A stretch of 64,000 bases of DNA from Streptomyces sp. NRRL F-6131 (GTDB taxonomy: Bacteria; Actinomycetota; Actinomycetes; Streptomycetales; Streptomycetaceae). The DNA lies in the NCBI GenBank assembly GCA_000719695.1, contig JOHN01000022.1, positions 1 to 64,000 on the forward strand. Reading direction: 5' to 3'. Position 1 is the stretch's first letter, and each line of letters starts with the position of its first letter. The notes beneath the pieces are model-generated. The model was not told the origin of the DNA. It did no database searches and saw only the letters and a program-made list of their open reading frames with translations. The translations under genes were made by a program, and so were the position numbers. Of this stretch, positions 28,669-38,010 are shown in pieces.

Positions 28669-29466
28669 TCACAGCTGTGACAGAGCGGTCCTGACGACGC
28701 GGTCCATCGCCGCCGTCCCCAGGCAGGCGTGCACCTCCAGCACCCCGTAGTGGCTGCCGTTGCGCAGTACGGCGACGCCGCCGCAGGGCTCCTCGACGTC
28801 CGGCGCCCTGCCGGTGGTGTTGAGGAGCCCCTCGTAGGTGCCCATCCAGCTCGCGGTGACGTCCGGGGCGAGCCGCACCGTCGTGGTCCTTCCGTAGACC
28901 CAGTGCCCCGGCGGTTGTGCCTGGCAGGACGCCTGCTCCAGCAGCAGGCGCTCGGTGAAGTCCTCCGCCTGGGACGGGCTCGCGGCCTCGGCGGCGACCT
29001 CGCGGGCGACCTGGTCCACCTGGTCGGCGGCCAGCGTGGGGTCGCCCGGGTCGGTGCGGAGGCTGGTCATCAGTCCGCGGAAGCGGGCACCGGGCCCGCC
29101 CAGGGTCTGCGTGAGGGTCTTCTCGCCGGTGCAGGCCGCGTTGGCGTAGATCCCGTCGCCGTACCGGTCGGTGACGTGGATCCGCCCGGTGGCGACCTCC
29201 GGGCGGAACGCCACGGGTTCCAGCAGGTTCGCGGTCGTCACCGGTCCGGGCGCGCCGGGCGCACCGGGCGCACCGGTCGGCGGTGCGGAGGCGGGCGTCG
29301 TCGTCGCGGGAGCCGACCGCCCTGCCGGCCGCCCCTCGGCGCCGGGGGGCGGCAGCACGAACCGGCCGGTCGCCAGCCCGAGCGCGGCGGCCGCCACCAG
29401 GGCGGCGACGGCGGACCGGGACCGGACGACGACGCGGCGCCCGCCGACCGCGGGACCGCCGTTCAC
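28669..29466 (-). CDS. Single-helix membrane protein coupled to a sigma factor
   Basis: A 265-residue protein with a short cytoplasmic basic N-terminus, a helix (VAALVAAAALGLATGRFVL), a Pro/Ala/Gly-rich linker and an extracytoplasmic domain with four conserved-looking cysteines (AACTGEKT, ASCQAQPPGHWVYG, EEPCGGVAVL, VHACLG). Its GTG overlaps the sigma-factor stop by 4 bp, so the two are translated together, a position typical of anti-sigma factors, though no anti-sigma zinc or RsiW motif is visible in the short N-terminus. Paralogue of the protein at 27864-28574. Confidence 0.75.
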   Translation of the reverse strand: MNGGPAVGGRRVVVRSRSAVAALVAAAALGLATGRFVLPPPGAEGRPAGRSAPATTTPASAPPTGAPGAPGAPGPVTTANLLEPVAFRPEVATGRIHVTDRYGDGIYANAACTGEKTLTQTLGGPGARFRGLMTSLRTDPGDPTLAADQVDQVAREVAAEAASPSQAEDFTERLLLEQASCQAQPPGHWVYGRTTTVRLAPDVTASWMGTYEGLLNTTGRAPDVEEPCGGVAVLRNGSHYGVLEVHACLGTAAMDRVVRTALSQL

Positions 29467-30008
29467 GGACCGGTGACCAGGCGCTCGCGCATGAAGCGGC
29501 GGGCCTTCTGGATCCGGTCCTTGACCGTGCCCATCGGGGTGTCCAGCTCCTCGGCGACCTGGGCGTAGGTCAGGTCCCCCAGGTCGCGCAGCACGAAGGA
29601 CTCCACCAAGGCGGGGTGCTGCTGTTCCAGCGCGGCCAGCGCCTCCATCACGTCGAGCCTGGTCCCGGCGATGACGCTGGTGGTGCGCGGGTCGACGGAG
29701 TCGGGGAGGTCGGCGTGGCTGTCCTCGGCGCGGCGGCGCATCGAGCGGTAGGTGGACCGGGCGGCGTTCGAGGCGATCACCGTCACCCAGCCCAGGAAGG
29801 AGCCCCGGCCGTGGTACTCGCCCAGGTGCCTGCTGATGGACAGCAGCGCGTCCTGCGCGGCCTCCTCCGCGTCGGCGTGGTGGGGCAGGAACCGCGAGCA
29901 GCGGCGCAGCACCACCGGTCGCAGTCTGGCCAGCAGCTGCTCCGTCGCCCCCCGGTCCCCCGCCTGGGCAGCCGCCACGAGCCGTTCCAGCTCGCCTTCC
30001 TCGAACAC
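29463..30008 (-). CDS. ECF-type RNA polymerase sigma factor
   Basis: A 181-residue sigma-70 family factor. Region 2 is HHADAEEAAQDALLSISRHL and GRGSFLGWVTVIASNAARS; region 4 is ALEQQHPALVESFVLRDLGD followed by LTYAQVAEELDTPMGTVKDR, a clear HTH. GTG at 30008 fits the usual length. It is divergent from a Ser/Thr kinase gene 98 bp away and coupled to a membrane protein gene. Some sigma factor groups are controlled by linked Ser/Thr kinases through phosphorylation in region 2; that is a possibility here, not shown. Confidence 0.9.
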   Translation of the reverse strand: MFEEGELERLVAAAQAGDRGATEQLLARLRPVVLRRCSRFLPHHADAEEAAQDALLSISRHLGEYHGRGSFLGWVTVIASNAARSTYRSMRRRAEDSHADLPDSVDPRTTSVIAGTRLDVMEALAALEQQHPALVESFVLRDLGDLTYAQVAEELDTPMGTVKDRIQKARRFMRERLVTGP

Positions 30009-30106
30009 CCGGATCCCCCGTCCGTCCCGCCCGGCACCGTGCCCGGCATCGCGCCCGCCGAACGGGAGTTCCGCACTCCCGCCCGACTCCGGCAGAATGC
30101 TGCCAC

Positions 30107-31018
30107 ATGCGCAAGCTCGGCCGTTACCTCCTCCTGGAGCGGCTCGGAGCCGGCTCCTTCGCGACGGTCTGGAAGGCCTACGATCCGGAGCTCGACACCG
30201 AGGTCGCGGTGAAGGTGCTGGCCGAGAACTGGGCCGCCAACGCGGATGTGCGCGAGCGGTTCCTGGCGGAGGCGAGGCTGCTGCGCCGGATCGCCAGCCC
30301 GCGGGTGGTCCGGGTGCACGACGTCGGGGTGCAGGAGGACCGGCCCTACTTCGTCATGGACCTCGTCCGCGGCGGCACCCTGGCGGACCGGGTCGGGCGG
30401 TGCGACCCGCAGGAGGCGGTGCGGCTGGCCGCGGAGGCGGGCTACGCGGTCCAGGTCCTGCACGAGGCGGGTGTGGTGCACCGCGACGTCAAACCGTCCA
30501 ACCTGCTGCTCGCCGCCGGCCCCGCGCCCGCCGAAGTGCTGGTGGCGGACCTGGGCAGCGCCAAACAGCTGGCCGACGCCTCCGGGCTCACGGTGACCAC
30601 GGGCACGCCCGCGTACATGGCACCGGAACAGGCCTTCCAGACCGGCGGGTTCGACGGGAGGGCCGACGTGTACGCGCTGGCCGTCGTGGCCTACGAGCTG
30701 CTGACCGGGCAGAAGCCGTTCGGCCCGGGCGGACGCGCCACGGCCCTGGTGACCGACCCGCAGACCGCCTCGACGCTGCCGGCGCTCCCGGCCGGAGCGG
30801 AGCTCCCGCCGAACGTCGCCGTGCTGCTGCGGACCGCGATGTCCGTCGACCCGGCGGACCGACCCGCGACCGCCCGGGCCTTCGCGGACGCGCTGCTGGC
30901 TCCGGCCCCGCCGTCCCGGCCCCCGGCGGGCCCCGGGTGGCTGACCCCGCGCGCGGTCTGGCTGGCGTCGGGCGCGGTGTTCACGGCGACGACCCTGCTG
31001 AGCTGGCTGCGCCGTTGA
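30107..31018 (+). CDS. Membrane-anchored Ser/Thr protein kinase
   Basis: A 303-residue Hanks-type kinase: glycine loop LGAGSFATV, ATP-lysine K36 in VAVKVL, catalytic loop HRDVKPSN (H125, D127), DLG at 148-150 in place of DFG, activation segment TTGTPAYMAPEQ. A C-terminal Pro-rich linker and single helix (AVWLASGAVFTATTLLSWL) end almost immediately outside the membrane, so no extracellular sensor is present. The divergent sigma factor and its coupled membrane protein are plausible partners. Confidence 0.92.
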   Translation: MRKLGRYLLLERLGAGSFATVWKAYDPELDTEVAVKVLAENWAANADVRERFLAEARLLRRIASPRVVRVHDVGVQEDRPYFVMDLVRGGTLADRVGRCDPQEAVRLAAEAGYAVQVLHEAGVVHRDVKPSNLLLAAGPAPAEVLVADLGSAKQLADASGLTVTTGTPAYMAPEQAFQTGGFDGRADVYALAVVAYELLTGQKPFGPGGRATALVTDPQTASTLPALPAGAELPPNVAVLLRTAMSVDPADRPATARAFADALLAPAPPSRPPAGPGWLTPRAVWLASGAVFTATTLLSWLRR

Positions 31019-31104
31019 ACCCGCGGTGACGGCGACGGTCCGCACGCGGGCGTCGGCTCCGCCGGGGCCGGGTTCGCGGGCCCCGCTGCCGTAGGGTCGC
31101 GAAC

Positions 31105-31992
31105 ATGCGACTGAGCACCGTGATCCTCCCCATCCACCGGTGGAGCGAGGGGCAGAAGATCTGGCGGCGGGCCGAGGACCTCGGCTTCCACGCCGCGTAC
31201 ACCTACGACCACCTGTCCTGGCGGTCGTTCCGGGACGAGCCGTGGTTCGGGGCGGTGCCGACGCTGACGGCGGCCGCGGCGGCCACCGAGCGGATCCGGT
31301 TGGGGACGTTGGTGACGTCGCCGAACTTCCGGCACCCGGTGACGCTGGCGAAGGACCTGATCACCGTCGACGACGTGTCGGGCGGGCGGCTGACGGTGGG
31401 GATCGGGGCCGGCGGGTCGGGCTACGACGCGACGGCGATGGGGCAGGAGGCGTGGTCGCCGAAGGAGCGGGCGGACCGGTTCGGGGAGTTCCTGCCGCTG
31501 CTGGACGAGCTGTTGCGCACCGACGCGACGACCCGCGAGGGCACGTACTACTCGGCGGTCGAGGCGCGGAACGTCCCGGGCTGCGTGCAGACGCCGCGGG
31601 TGCCGTTCTACGTCGCCGCGACCGGGCCCCGCGGGCTGAAGCTGGCCGCCGAGTACGGGCAGGGCTGGGTCACCTACGGCGACCCGCGCGGTCCGGCGGA
31701 CGTGCCGGTGGAGCAGGCGCCCGGGGTGATCGCGCGGCAGATCGAGAAGCTGGCCGCGGCCTGCGAGGAGAAGGGCCGGGACGTCGCGACGCTGGAGAAG
31801 GTGCTGCTCCAGGGCTCGACGGCGGAGCAGCCGCTGTCCTCCGTGGACGCCTTCGTGGACTGGGCCGGGGCGTACCGGGAGCTGGGCATCACCGAGCTGG
31901 TGATCCACTGGCCGGTGCCGGACTCGGTCTTCGCCAACGACCTCGCCGTGTTCGAGCGGATCGCCACCGAGGGTCTCGCCCAGCTGGGCTGA
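31105..31992 (+). CDS. Luciferase-like (LLM class) F420-type oxidoreductase
   Basis: A 295-residue TIM-barrel flavin/F420-dependent oxidoreductase. Recognisable are the N-terminal barrel strand, AYTYDHLSWR, ERIRLGTLVTSPNFRHPVTLAKD, and GRLTVGIGAGGSGYDATAMG, which binds the cofactor. The substrate is unknown. TAGGGT at 31092-31097 lies 7 nt before the ATG, indicating a leaderless message. Confidence 0.88.
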   Translation: MRLSTVILPIHRWSEGQKIWRRAEDLGFHAAYTYDHLSWRSFRDEPWFGAVPTLTAAAAATERIRLGTLVTSPNFRHPVTLAKDLITVDDVSGGRLTVGIGAGGSGYDATAMGQEAWSPKERADRFGEFLPLLDELLRTDATTREGTYYSAVEARNVPGCVQTPRVPFYVAATGPRGLKLAAEYGQGWVTYGDPRGPADVPVEQAPGVIARQIEKLAAACEEKGRDVATLEKVLLQGSTAEQPLSSVDAFVDWAGAYRELGITELVIHWPVPDSVFANDLAVFERIATEGLAQLG

Positions 31993-32000
31993 GGGCGCGG

Positions 32001-32029
32001 CGCGCGGGCGGTCCCGGGCCGCCCGCGCG
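32001..32029 (+). terminator. Hairpin after the LLM oxidoreductase
   Basis: Perfect 11-bp arms CGCGCGGGCGG / CCGCCCGCGCG with a 7-nt loop, 9 bp past the stop. Confidence 0.75.
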
Positions 32030-32147
32030 GACCCCCTCAAGGAGACAGCCCCTAGGGGACGGCTGGGGCGGTGTCATACCGGAGCAGCATGCGGGCTCGT
32101 CATCGCAGCCCATGTTCACAAGGGCACACGCGCACTACGTTGAGCCC

Positions 32148-33158
32148 GTGTCCACTGTCATCAAGACGGACGGCCTCACCAAGAGGTTCCCCCGGGTGAC
32201 CGCCCTCGATCAGCTGACCGTTGAGGTCGAGCCCGGGGTGGTCGGCCTGGTGGGAGCGAACGGCGCCGGCAAGTCCACACTCATCAAGATCCTGCTCGGG
32301 CTGTCCCCGGCGACCTCCGGGACCGGGCGGGTGCTCGGGCTGGACATCGCGACCCAGGGGTCGGAGATCCGCGAGCAGGTCGGCTACATGCCGGAGCACG
32401 ACTGCCTGCCGCCGGACGTCTCGGCCACCGAGTTCGTCGTCCACATGGCGCGGATGGCCGGGCTGCCGGCCGCCGCGGCCCGTGAGCGGACGGCGGACAC
32501 GCTGCGGCACGTCGGCCTGTACGAGGAGCGGTACCGCCCGATGGGCGGCTACTCGACCGGCATGAAGCAGCGGGTGAAGCTGGCGCAGGCGCTGGTGCAC
32601 GACCCGAAGCTGGTGTTGCTGGACGAGCCCACCAACGGCCTCGACCCGGTCGGCCGGGACGACATGCTGGCGCTGATCCGCCGCGTGTACAGCGACTTCG
32701 GCATCTCGGTGCTGGTCACCACCCACCTGCTGGGCGAGCTGGAGCGCACCTGCGACCACCTGGTCGTCATCGACGGCGGCAAGCTGCTGCGCTCCTCGTC
32801 CACCGCCTCCTTCACCGGTGCGACGGCCACCCTGGCGGTCGAGGTGACGGACCACCCGGAGGACCACGCCCTGGACGCGAGTGCCGCGGTGCGCACCCGG
32901 CTGGCGGCGGCGGGCCTCGCGGTGGAGACCGAGGGGCCGCGGCTCCTGCTGGTCCGGCTGACCGGCGACGACACCTACGACACCATCCGGGACGCGGTCG
33001 CGGACCTCGGGCTCGGGCTGGTCCGGCTGGAGCAGCGGCGGCACCGGGTCGCCGAGCTGTTCACGGAGAACGCGGGAAGCGCCGGCGGGGCCGGCGGGAC
33101 CGGAGACATCGAGCACTCGGAGATCGGGGGAGGTGCCGCAGATGTCGCTGCCTCCTGA
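32148..33158 (+). CDS. ABC transporter ATP-binding protein (ABC-2 type cluster, first ATPase)
   Basis: A 336-residue ATPase: Walker A GANGAGKST, Q-loop region VGYMPEHDCLP, signature YSTGMKQRVKLAQAL, Walker B LVLLDEPTNGLDP, H-loop VTTHLLGELE, then a C-terminal extension with a ligand-like ACT-type fold typical of export ATPases. GTG 32148 lies 6 nt after TACGTT, fitting a leaderless start; ATG 32112 in frame would add 12 residues. It overlaps the permease gene by 17 bp. Substrate unknown. Confidence 0.88.
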   Translation: MSTVIKTDGLTKRFPRVTALDQLTVEVEPGVVGLVGANGAGKSTLIKILLGLSPATSGTGRVLGLDIATQGSEIREQVGYMPEHDCLPPDVSATEFVVHMARMAGLPAAAARERTADTLRHVGLYEERYRPMGGYSTGMKQRVKLAQALVHDPKLVLLDEPTNGLDPVGRDDMLALIRRVYSDFGISVLVTTHLLGELERTCDHLVVIDGGKLLRSSSTASFTGATATLAVEVTDHPEDHALDASAAVRTRLAAAGLAVETEGPRLLLVRLTGDDTYDTIRDAVADLGLGLVRLEQRRHRVAELFTENAGSAGGAGGTGDIEHSEIGGGAADVAAS

Positions 33159-34053
33159 GTCCCGGGCGACCGACACCGGTGTCATCCATGACATCGGCTA
33201 CCGCGGCTACACGGGCCCGCGACTGGGCCGGGGCTACGCCACGCGCTCGCTGTTCACCCAGAGCCTGCGCGCCGCGTACGGCCTCGGGCGGTCCGGCAAG
33301 TCCAAGGTGCTGCCGATGATCGTGCTGGGCGTGGCCACCGTGCCGGCCCTGATCATCGTCGCGGTCGCGGTGATGACCGGCGCCGACAAGCTGCCGGTGG
33401 ACTACGCGCAGTACCTGAGCTCGATCGGGCTGGTGGTCTCGATCTTCCTGGCCTCGCAGGCGCCGGTGCTGTTCTCCCGGGACCTGCGCCACCACACCGT
33501 CCCGCTGTACTTCTCCCGTCCGATCACCCGCACCGACTACGTCCGGGCCAAGTTCGGGGCGATGGCCTGCGCCCAGCTGCTGCTGATGCTCGCGCCGCTG
33601 CTGGTGCTCTACGTCGGCTCGCTGCTCGTCGGGCTGAAGTTCGGCGACCAGACCACGCACTTGTTCTACGGCCTGGTGGCCGCGGTGCTGTACGCGCTGG
33701 TGCCGACCTCGGCCGCGGTGGTGATCGCCGCGACCACGCCGCGGCGCGGCTTCGGGGTCGCCGCGATCATGGGCTACCTCGCGGTGAGCACCGCGGTGGT
33801 CGGCGTCGTGGTCGGGATGACCCTGAGCAGCACCGGCTTCGACGAGACGCTCCCGGACTCCGCCCAGTGGGCCGCGCTGCTGTCGCCGGGCGGGCTGGTG
33901 GAGAGCCTGACCAACGAGCTGTTCGACCTCGGCTCCGGCGCGGAGCGGATGCACGCGCCGGGCGGGTTCGGCCTGCTGGTGTTCACCGCCGTCGCCGTCG
34001 TGATGGTGGCCGGCTCGTACCGGCTGCTGCTGCAGCGCTACCGGAACGTTTGA
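33142..34053 (+). CDS. ABC-2 type permease
   Basis: A 303-residue integral membrane protein with about six helices after an N-terminal cytoplasmic segment containing DIGYRGYTGPRLGRGYATRSL, a motif typical of streptomycete ABC-2 export permeases. ATG 33142 is used because GGGGGAGG precedes it by 8 nt; GTG 33133 is too close. It belongs with the preceding ATPase. Confidence 0.85.
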   Translation: MSLPPESRATDTGVIHDIGYRGYTGPRLGRGYATRSLFTQSLRAAYGLGRSGKSKVLPMIVLGVATVPALIIVAVAVMTGADKLPVDYAQYLSSIGLVVSIFLASQAPVLFSRDLRHHTVPLYFSRPITRTDYVRAKFGAMACAQLLLMLAPLLVLYVGSLLVGLKFGDQTTHLFYGLVAAVLYALVPTSAAVVIAATTPRRGFGVAAIMGYLAVSTAVVGVVVGMTLSSTGFDETLPDSAQWAALLSPGGLVESLTNELFDLGSGAERMHAPGGFGLLVFTAVAVVMVAGSYRLLLQRYRNV

Positions 34054-34062
34054 GAGGGCGTC

Positions 34063-34980
34063 ATGGCCACCATCACCATCGACAAGGTCTCCCGCTGGTT
34101 CGGGAACGTGGTCGCCGTCAACGACGTCAGCATGACGATCGGCCCCGGCATCACGGGCCTGCTCGGGCCGAACGGGGCCGGCAAGTCGACCCTCATCCAC
34201 ATGATGAGCGGCTTCCTGGCGCCGTCCACCGGAGCGGTCACCCTCGACGGCGCGCCGATCTGGCGCAACCAGGAGGTGTACCGGCAGATCGGCCTGGTCC
34301 CCGAGCGGGAGTCGATGTACGACTACCTGACCGGCTGGGAGTTCGTCCTCGCCAACGCCGAGCTGCACGGCCTGCCCCACCCGGGCGCCGCCGCCCGCAA
34401 GGCGCTCGACCTGGTCGAGATGGACTACGCCAAGGACCGGCGCACCGGCACCTACTCCAAGGGCATGAAGCAGCGGGTCAAGATGGCCTCGGCGCTGGTC
34501 CACGACCCGGCCGTGCTGCTGCTCGACGAGCCGTTCAACGGCATGGACCCGCGGCAGCGGCTCCAGCTGATGGAGCTGCTGCGGCGGTTCGGCTCGGACG
34601 GCAGGACGGTGCTGTTCTCCTCGCACATCCTGGAGGAGGTCGAGCAGCTGGCCCGGCACATCGAGGTGGTGGTCGCCGGCCGGCACGCCGCCTCCGGCGA
34701 CTTCCGGAAGATCCGCCGGCTGATGACCGACCGCCCGCACCGCTACCTGGTCCGCTCCAGCGACGACCGGCAGCTCGCGGCGGCGCTGATCGCCGACCCC
34801 TCGACGGCCGGCATCGAGCTGGACCGGCAGGAGAAGGCGCTGCGCGTCCAGGCGGTGAACTTCCAGGCGTTCACCACCCTGCTGCCGAAGGTCGCCCAGC
34901 GGGCCGGCATCCGGCTGTACACCGTGGCCCCGGCGGACGAGTCGCTGGAGAGCGTGTTCTCCTACCTCGTCTCCGCGTAA
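34063..34980 (+). CDS. ABC transporter ATP-binding protein (second ATPase)
   Basis: A 305-residue ATPase similar to the one at 32148: Walker A GPNGAGKST, signature YSKGMKQRVKMASAL, Walker B VLLLDEPFNGMDP, H-loop SSHILEEVEQLA. GAGAGGGCG precedes the ATG. It is placed between the two permeases, giving an ATPase-permease-ATPase-permease cluster that could form two homologous transporters or one heteromer. Confidence 0.9.
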   Translation: MATITIDKVSRWFGNVVAVNDVSMTIGPGITGLLGPNGAGKSTLIHMMSGFLAPSTGAVTLDGAPIWRNQEVYRQIGLVPERESMYDYLTGWEFVLANAELHGLPHPGAAARKALDLVEMDYAKDRRTGTYSKGMKQRVKMASALVHDPAVLLLDEPFNGMDPRQRLQLMELLRRFGSDGRTVLFSSHILEEVEQLARHIEVVVAGRHAASGDFRKIRRLMTDRPHRYLVRSSDDRQLAAALIADPSTAGIELDRQEKALRVQAVNFQAFTTLLPKVAQRAGIRLYTVAPADESLESVFSYLVSA

Positions 34981-35062
34981 GCGGGCCCCGGCCCCGCGCG
35001 GGCCACCGACCGCCGACCGGCACCCACCACCAGGACCAGGACCTCAGGAAGGCCGACCCACC

Positions 35063-35779
35063 ATGAACCCGACCGTCGCCAGGCTGACGCTGCGCGGCCT
35101 GCTCGGCCGCCGCCGCGGCTTGCTGCTGCTGGTGGTCCCCGTCCTGCTGCTGCTCGTCTCGGCGCTCGCCGCCGGGTCCGACGGGAACAAGCACGACCTG
35201 GTCGTGAACATCCTCGGCAAGCTCGCGCTGGGCACCCTGCTGCCGATCCTCGGCCTGGTCGTCGGCACCGGGGCCATCGCCACCGAGATCGACGACGGCT
35301 CGATCGTCTACCTGCTCGCCAAGCCGCTGCCGCGCTGGAAGATCGTCACCACCAAGCTGGCCGTGGCGATCGGCATCACCTGGGCCTTCTCGGCGGTGCC
35401 GGTGCTGGTCTCCGGGCTGCTGCTGTACGGCTCCAAGGAGGGCCTGGCGCTCGGTTACACGGTGGCCGCGCTGGTGGCCGGCGCCGCCTACAGCGCGCTG
35501 TTCCTGCTGCTCGGCGTGGTGACCCGCCACGCGGTGGTGGCCGGGCTGGCGTACGCGCTGGTCTGGGAGGCGGTGATCGGCAACTTCGTCGAGGGGGCCC
35601 GCAAGCTGAGCATCCAGCAGTGGGGGCTGGCGGTGGCCGAGTCGGTGGCCGCCGAAGGTTCGATCACCTCGGTGGTCTCGCTCGGCGTGGCCGTTCCGCT
35701 GCTGCTGCTGGTCGCCGTGGCGGCGACCGTGTTCGCCTCGGTGAAGCTGGCCGGGCTCACCCTGGCCTCGGACGAGTAG
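35063..35779 (+). CDS. ABC-2 type permease (second)
   Basis: A 238-residue protein with six hydrophobic segments and the short cytoplasmic loop IDDGSIVYLLAKPLPRWKIVTTKL seen between the second and third helices of ABC-2 permeases (GSI-YL-KP-R). AGGAAGG precedes the ATG. Last gene of the cluster; its terminator lies at 35811. Confidence 0.85.
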   Translation: MNPTVARLTLRGLLGRRRGLLLLVVPVLLLLVSALAAGSDGNKHDLVVNILGKLALGTLLPILGLVVGTGAIATEIDDGSIVYLLAKPLPRWKIVTTKLAVAIGITWAFSAVPVLVSGLLLYGSKEGLALGYTVAALVAGAAYSALFLLLGVVTRHAVVAGLAYALVWEAVIGNFVEGARKLSIQQWGLAVAESVAAEGSITSVVSLGVAVPLLLLVAVAATVFASVKLAGLTLASDE

Positions 35780-35810
35780 GCCCCGCGCGGATCCGCCGGC
35801 CCGCGGGACC

Positions 35811-35830
35811 GCCGGCCCGCGCGGGCCGGC
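35811..35830. terminator. Bidirectional hairpin between ABC permease and MFS genes
   Basis: Perfect palindrome GCCGGCCCGC / GCGGGCCGGC between convergent genes. The arm sequence GCCGGCCCGCG also occurs once more just upstream. Confidence 0.7.
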
Positions 35831-35831
35831 G

Positions 35832-37097
35832 TCAGAGCGTGCGGTTGCGCCCGGCGCCCCAGCCCGCGGCACCGACCACGGCCACCAGCGCCAGCATCAG
35901 CGACAGCGGAACGGTCCAGCCGCCGGTCGCCTGGTGCAGGGCCCCGGCCCCGACCGGACCGGCCGCCGCGACCAGGTAGCCGACCGCCTGCGACATCCCG
36001 CCCAGCTGGGCGGCGCCGGCGGCGCTGTCGGTCCGCAGCACGATGAAGGCCAGCCCCAGGCCGAGCGAGCCGCCCTGCGCGACGCCGAGGATGGTGGCCG
36101 CGACCCAGGCGCCGGGCACCGGGGCGATCAGCAGGACGGCGATGCCGATCCCGTTCAGCACGGCCATCGAGACGGCGAGCGCCCGCTGGCGGGTCATCCG
36201 GCCGGCGATCAGCGGCACCAGGAAGGCGCCGGCCACCTGGACCAGGTTGGAGAAGGCGAAGACCAGACCGGCCTCGCCGCGGTCCATCCCCTGGTCGGCC
36301 AGGACGGTCGGCATCCACGCGACCAGCGTGTAGACCAGCAGCGACGAGATGCCCATGAACAGGCTGATCTGCCAGGCCAGCGGCGAGCGCCAGATCCCCT
36401 CGATCGGCCGGACCGGCGCGACCGGGCCCGCGGCGGCACCGGCGGGGTCACCTGCGACGGCGCTCCCCCGGGCGGCCCGCGCCCGCAGCACCTGCGGCAG
36501 CCAGGCCACCGCCGCGACCAGCGCGAGCAGCGACCAGGCACCGAGCGAGGCCTCCCAGCCGCCGCCGAGCGTCCGCTCCAGCGGCACCGACAGACCGGCC
36601 GCCAGGGTGGCGCCGACCAGCATGGTGGTCGAGTAGACGCCGGTCATCGTGGCGGCCCGGTCCGGGAACTCGCGCTTGACCAGGCCGGGCATCGAGACGT
36701 TCAGCACCGCGATCGCGACACCGATCACCACGCACCCGGCGTACAGCGCCGCCACCGAGGGCAGCACCCGCAGCAGCACGCCCGCACCGAGCACCAGCAC
36801 CGCGCCCAGCACCACCCGCTCGGTGCCGAAGCGCCGGGTCAGCCGGGGGGTGAGCGGGGCGCCGACGCCCTGGAAGAGCACCGGGACGGTGGTGATCAGT
36901 CCGCTCGCGGTGGCGGAGAGCCCGAAGGAGCGCTGGATCTCGCCGACCATCGGCGACACCGCCGCCAGGCAGGCCCGCATGTTCAGGGCGACCAGCAGGA
37001 TGCCGGTCAGCAGCAGCGCGGGGTGGGCCAGCCGGGAGCGGACGGGGAGCCGGACGGAGGTGGTGACAACCGGCTGCTGGGCACGGGTGACGGCCAT
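35832..37097 (-). CDS. MFS transporter, CynX/NimT family
   Basis: A 421-residue twelve-helix permease. The segment LNMRACLAAVSPMVGEIQRS in the first helix and loop is characteristic of the CynX/NimT (cyanate and 2-nitroimidazole) branch of the major facilitator superfamily, exporters of small compounds. The divergent or upstream gene is a FadR-type GntR regulator 100 bp away in the same direction, a common pairing in streptomycetes, so it probably controls this permease. Confidence 0.88.
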   Translation of the reverse strand: MAVTRAQQPVVTTSVRLPVRSRLAHPALLLTGILLVALNMRACLAAVSPMVGEIQRSFGLSATASGLITTVPVLFQGVGAPLTPRLTRRFGTERVVLGAVLVLGAGVLLRVLPSVAALYAGCVVIGVAIAVLNVSMPGLVKREFPDRAATMTGVYSTTMLVGATLAAGLSVPLERTLGGGWEASLGAWSLLALVAAVAWLPQVLRARAARGSAVAGDPAGAAAGPVAPVRPIEGIWRSPLAWQISLFMGISSLLVYTLVAWMPTVLADQGMDRGEAGLVFAFSNLVQVAGAFLVPLIAGRMTRQRALAVSMAVLNGIGIAVLLIAPVPGAWVAATILGVAQGGSLGLGLAFIVLRTDSAAGAAQLGGMSQAVGYLVAAAGPVGAGALHQATGGWTVPLSLMLALVAVVGAAGWGAGRNRTL

Positions 37098-37197
37098 GGG
37101 TGGTGCTGCTCTCTCGTGGGATGCGGAGCGCGCCCGGGCGCGCGGACAGGAGCGCGGACGGGGGCGCGGAGGGGACGGAACGGGGGCCTCGGCCCGC

Positions 37198-37938
37198 TCA
37201 CTTCCGGGCGGCGATGGCGGCGAGGAGCTGCTCGACGGCCGCGGTCGGCTCGGCGAGCAGCGCCCGACAGGCCCGCTCGGCCCGGTCCGGGTCGCCGCTC
37301 TCGATCGCGTCGACGAGCGCCGCGTGGGTCGCCACGACCACCTCGGGCATCTCGTGGTCGCCGAACGCCGTCCGCATCGACTCGCGCACCGAGGCACCGA
37401 AGTAGCGGTACACCTCGGTCAGCGCCGGGTTGTGCGCGGCCTCCACGACGGCGGTGTGGAACTCCAGGTCGTGCTCGACGGTGGCCTCGCGGCCGGCCCG
37501 CTCGGGGTGGGCCGCGATCACCTCGGCCTCGCGGGCCAGCGCGGCCCGCATCCGGGCGATGTCCTCGGGGGTGTGCCGCAGCGCCGCCAGCCGGGCGGCC
37601 TCGGCCTCCAGCGCGGCCCGGACCTCCAGGACGTCCCGCACCCCGGAGCGCTGCACGCCGCGCAGCACGGCGGCCGGGTCGCTGGTGGAGCGGACGAAGG
37701 TGCCCTCGCCCTGCCGGGAGACCAGCATCCCCGCGTGCACCAGCACCCGGATCGCCTCGCGGACGGTGTTCCGCCCGATCCCGAGGCGTTCGGCGAGCTC
37801 GTGCTCGGTGGGGATCCGCGAGCCGACCGGCCAGACGCCGGAGCTCAGCTGCTCCCGCAGCTGGTCGATCGCGGTGTCCACCAGGGAGCGCCGTCCGGCG
37901 GTCTGCAGCGTGTCGTTGCCGCTGTGCGGGCTGCTCAT
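37198..37938 (-). CDS. GntR family regulator, FadR subfamily
   Basis: A 246-residue repressor. N-terminal winged HTH: GSRIPTEHELAERLGIGRN followed by TVREAIRVLVHAGMLVSRQG. The C-terminal all-helical FCD domain (EVRAALEAEAARLAA, EHDLEFHTAVVEAAHN with metal-binding D and H) binds a carboxylate-type effector. It is transcribed with the MFS permease downstream. Two 17-bp direct repeats lie upstream of its start and may be its operator or promoter elements. Confidence 0.9.
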   Translation of the reverse strand: MSSPHSGNDTLQTAGRRSLVDTAIDQLREQLSSGVWPVGSRIPTEHELAERLGIGRNTVREAIRVLVHAGMLVSRQGEGTFVRSTSDPAAVLRGVQRSGVRDVLEVRAALEAEAARLAALRHTPEDIARMRAALAREAEVIAAHPERAGREATVEHDLEFHTAVVEAAHNPALTEVYRYFGASVRESMRTAFGDHEMPEVVVATHAALVDAIESGDPDRAERACRALLAEPTAAVEQLLAAIAARK

Positions 37939-38010
37939 GGCGGGGCTCCTCCCGGTGCGAGGTCTGGGGTGCGAGGCCCAGGGGTGCGAGGCGCGTGACG
38001 TCTCGGTCGT

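Noticed and set aside
32112..32147. Upstream ATG as the start of the first ABC ATPase
   Set aside because: No ribosome site, and a TANNNT box lies between it and the GTG at 32148, favouring the later start.
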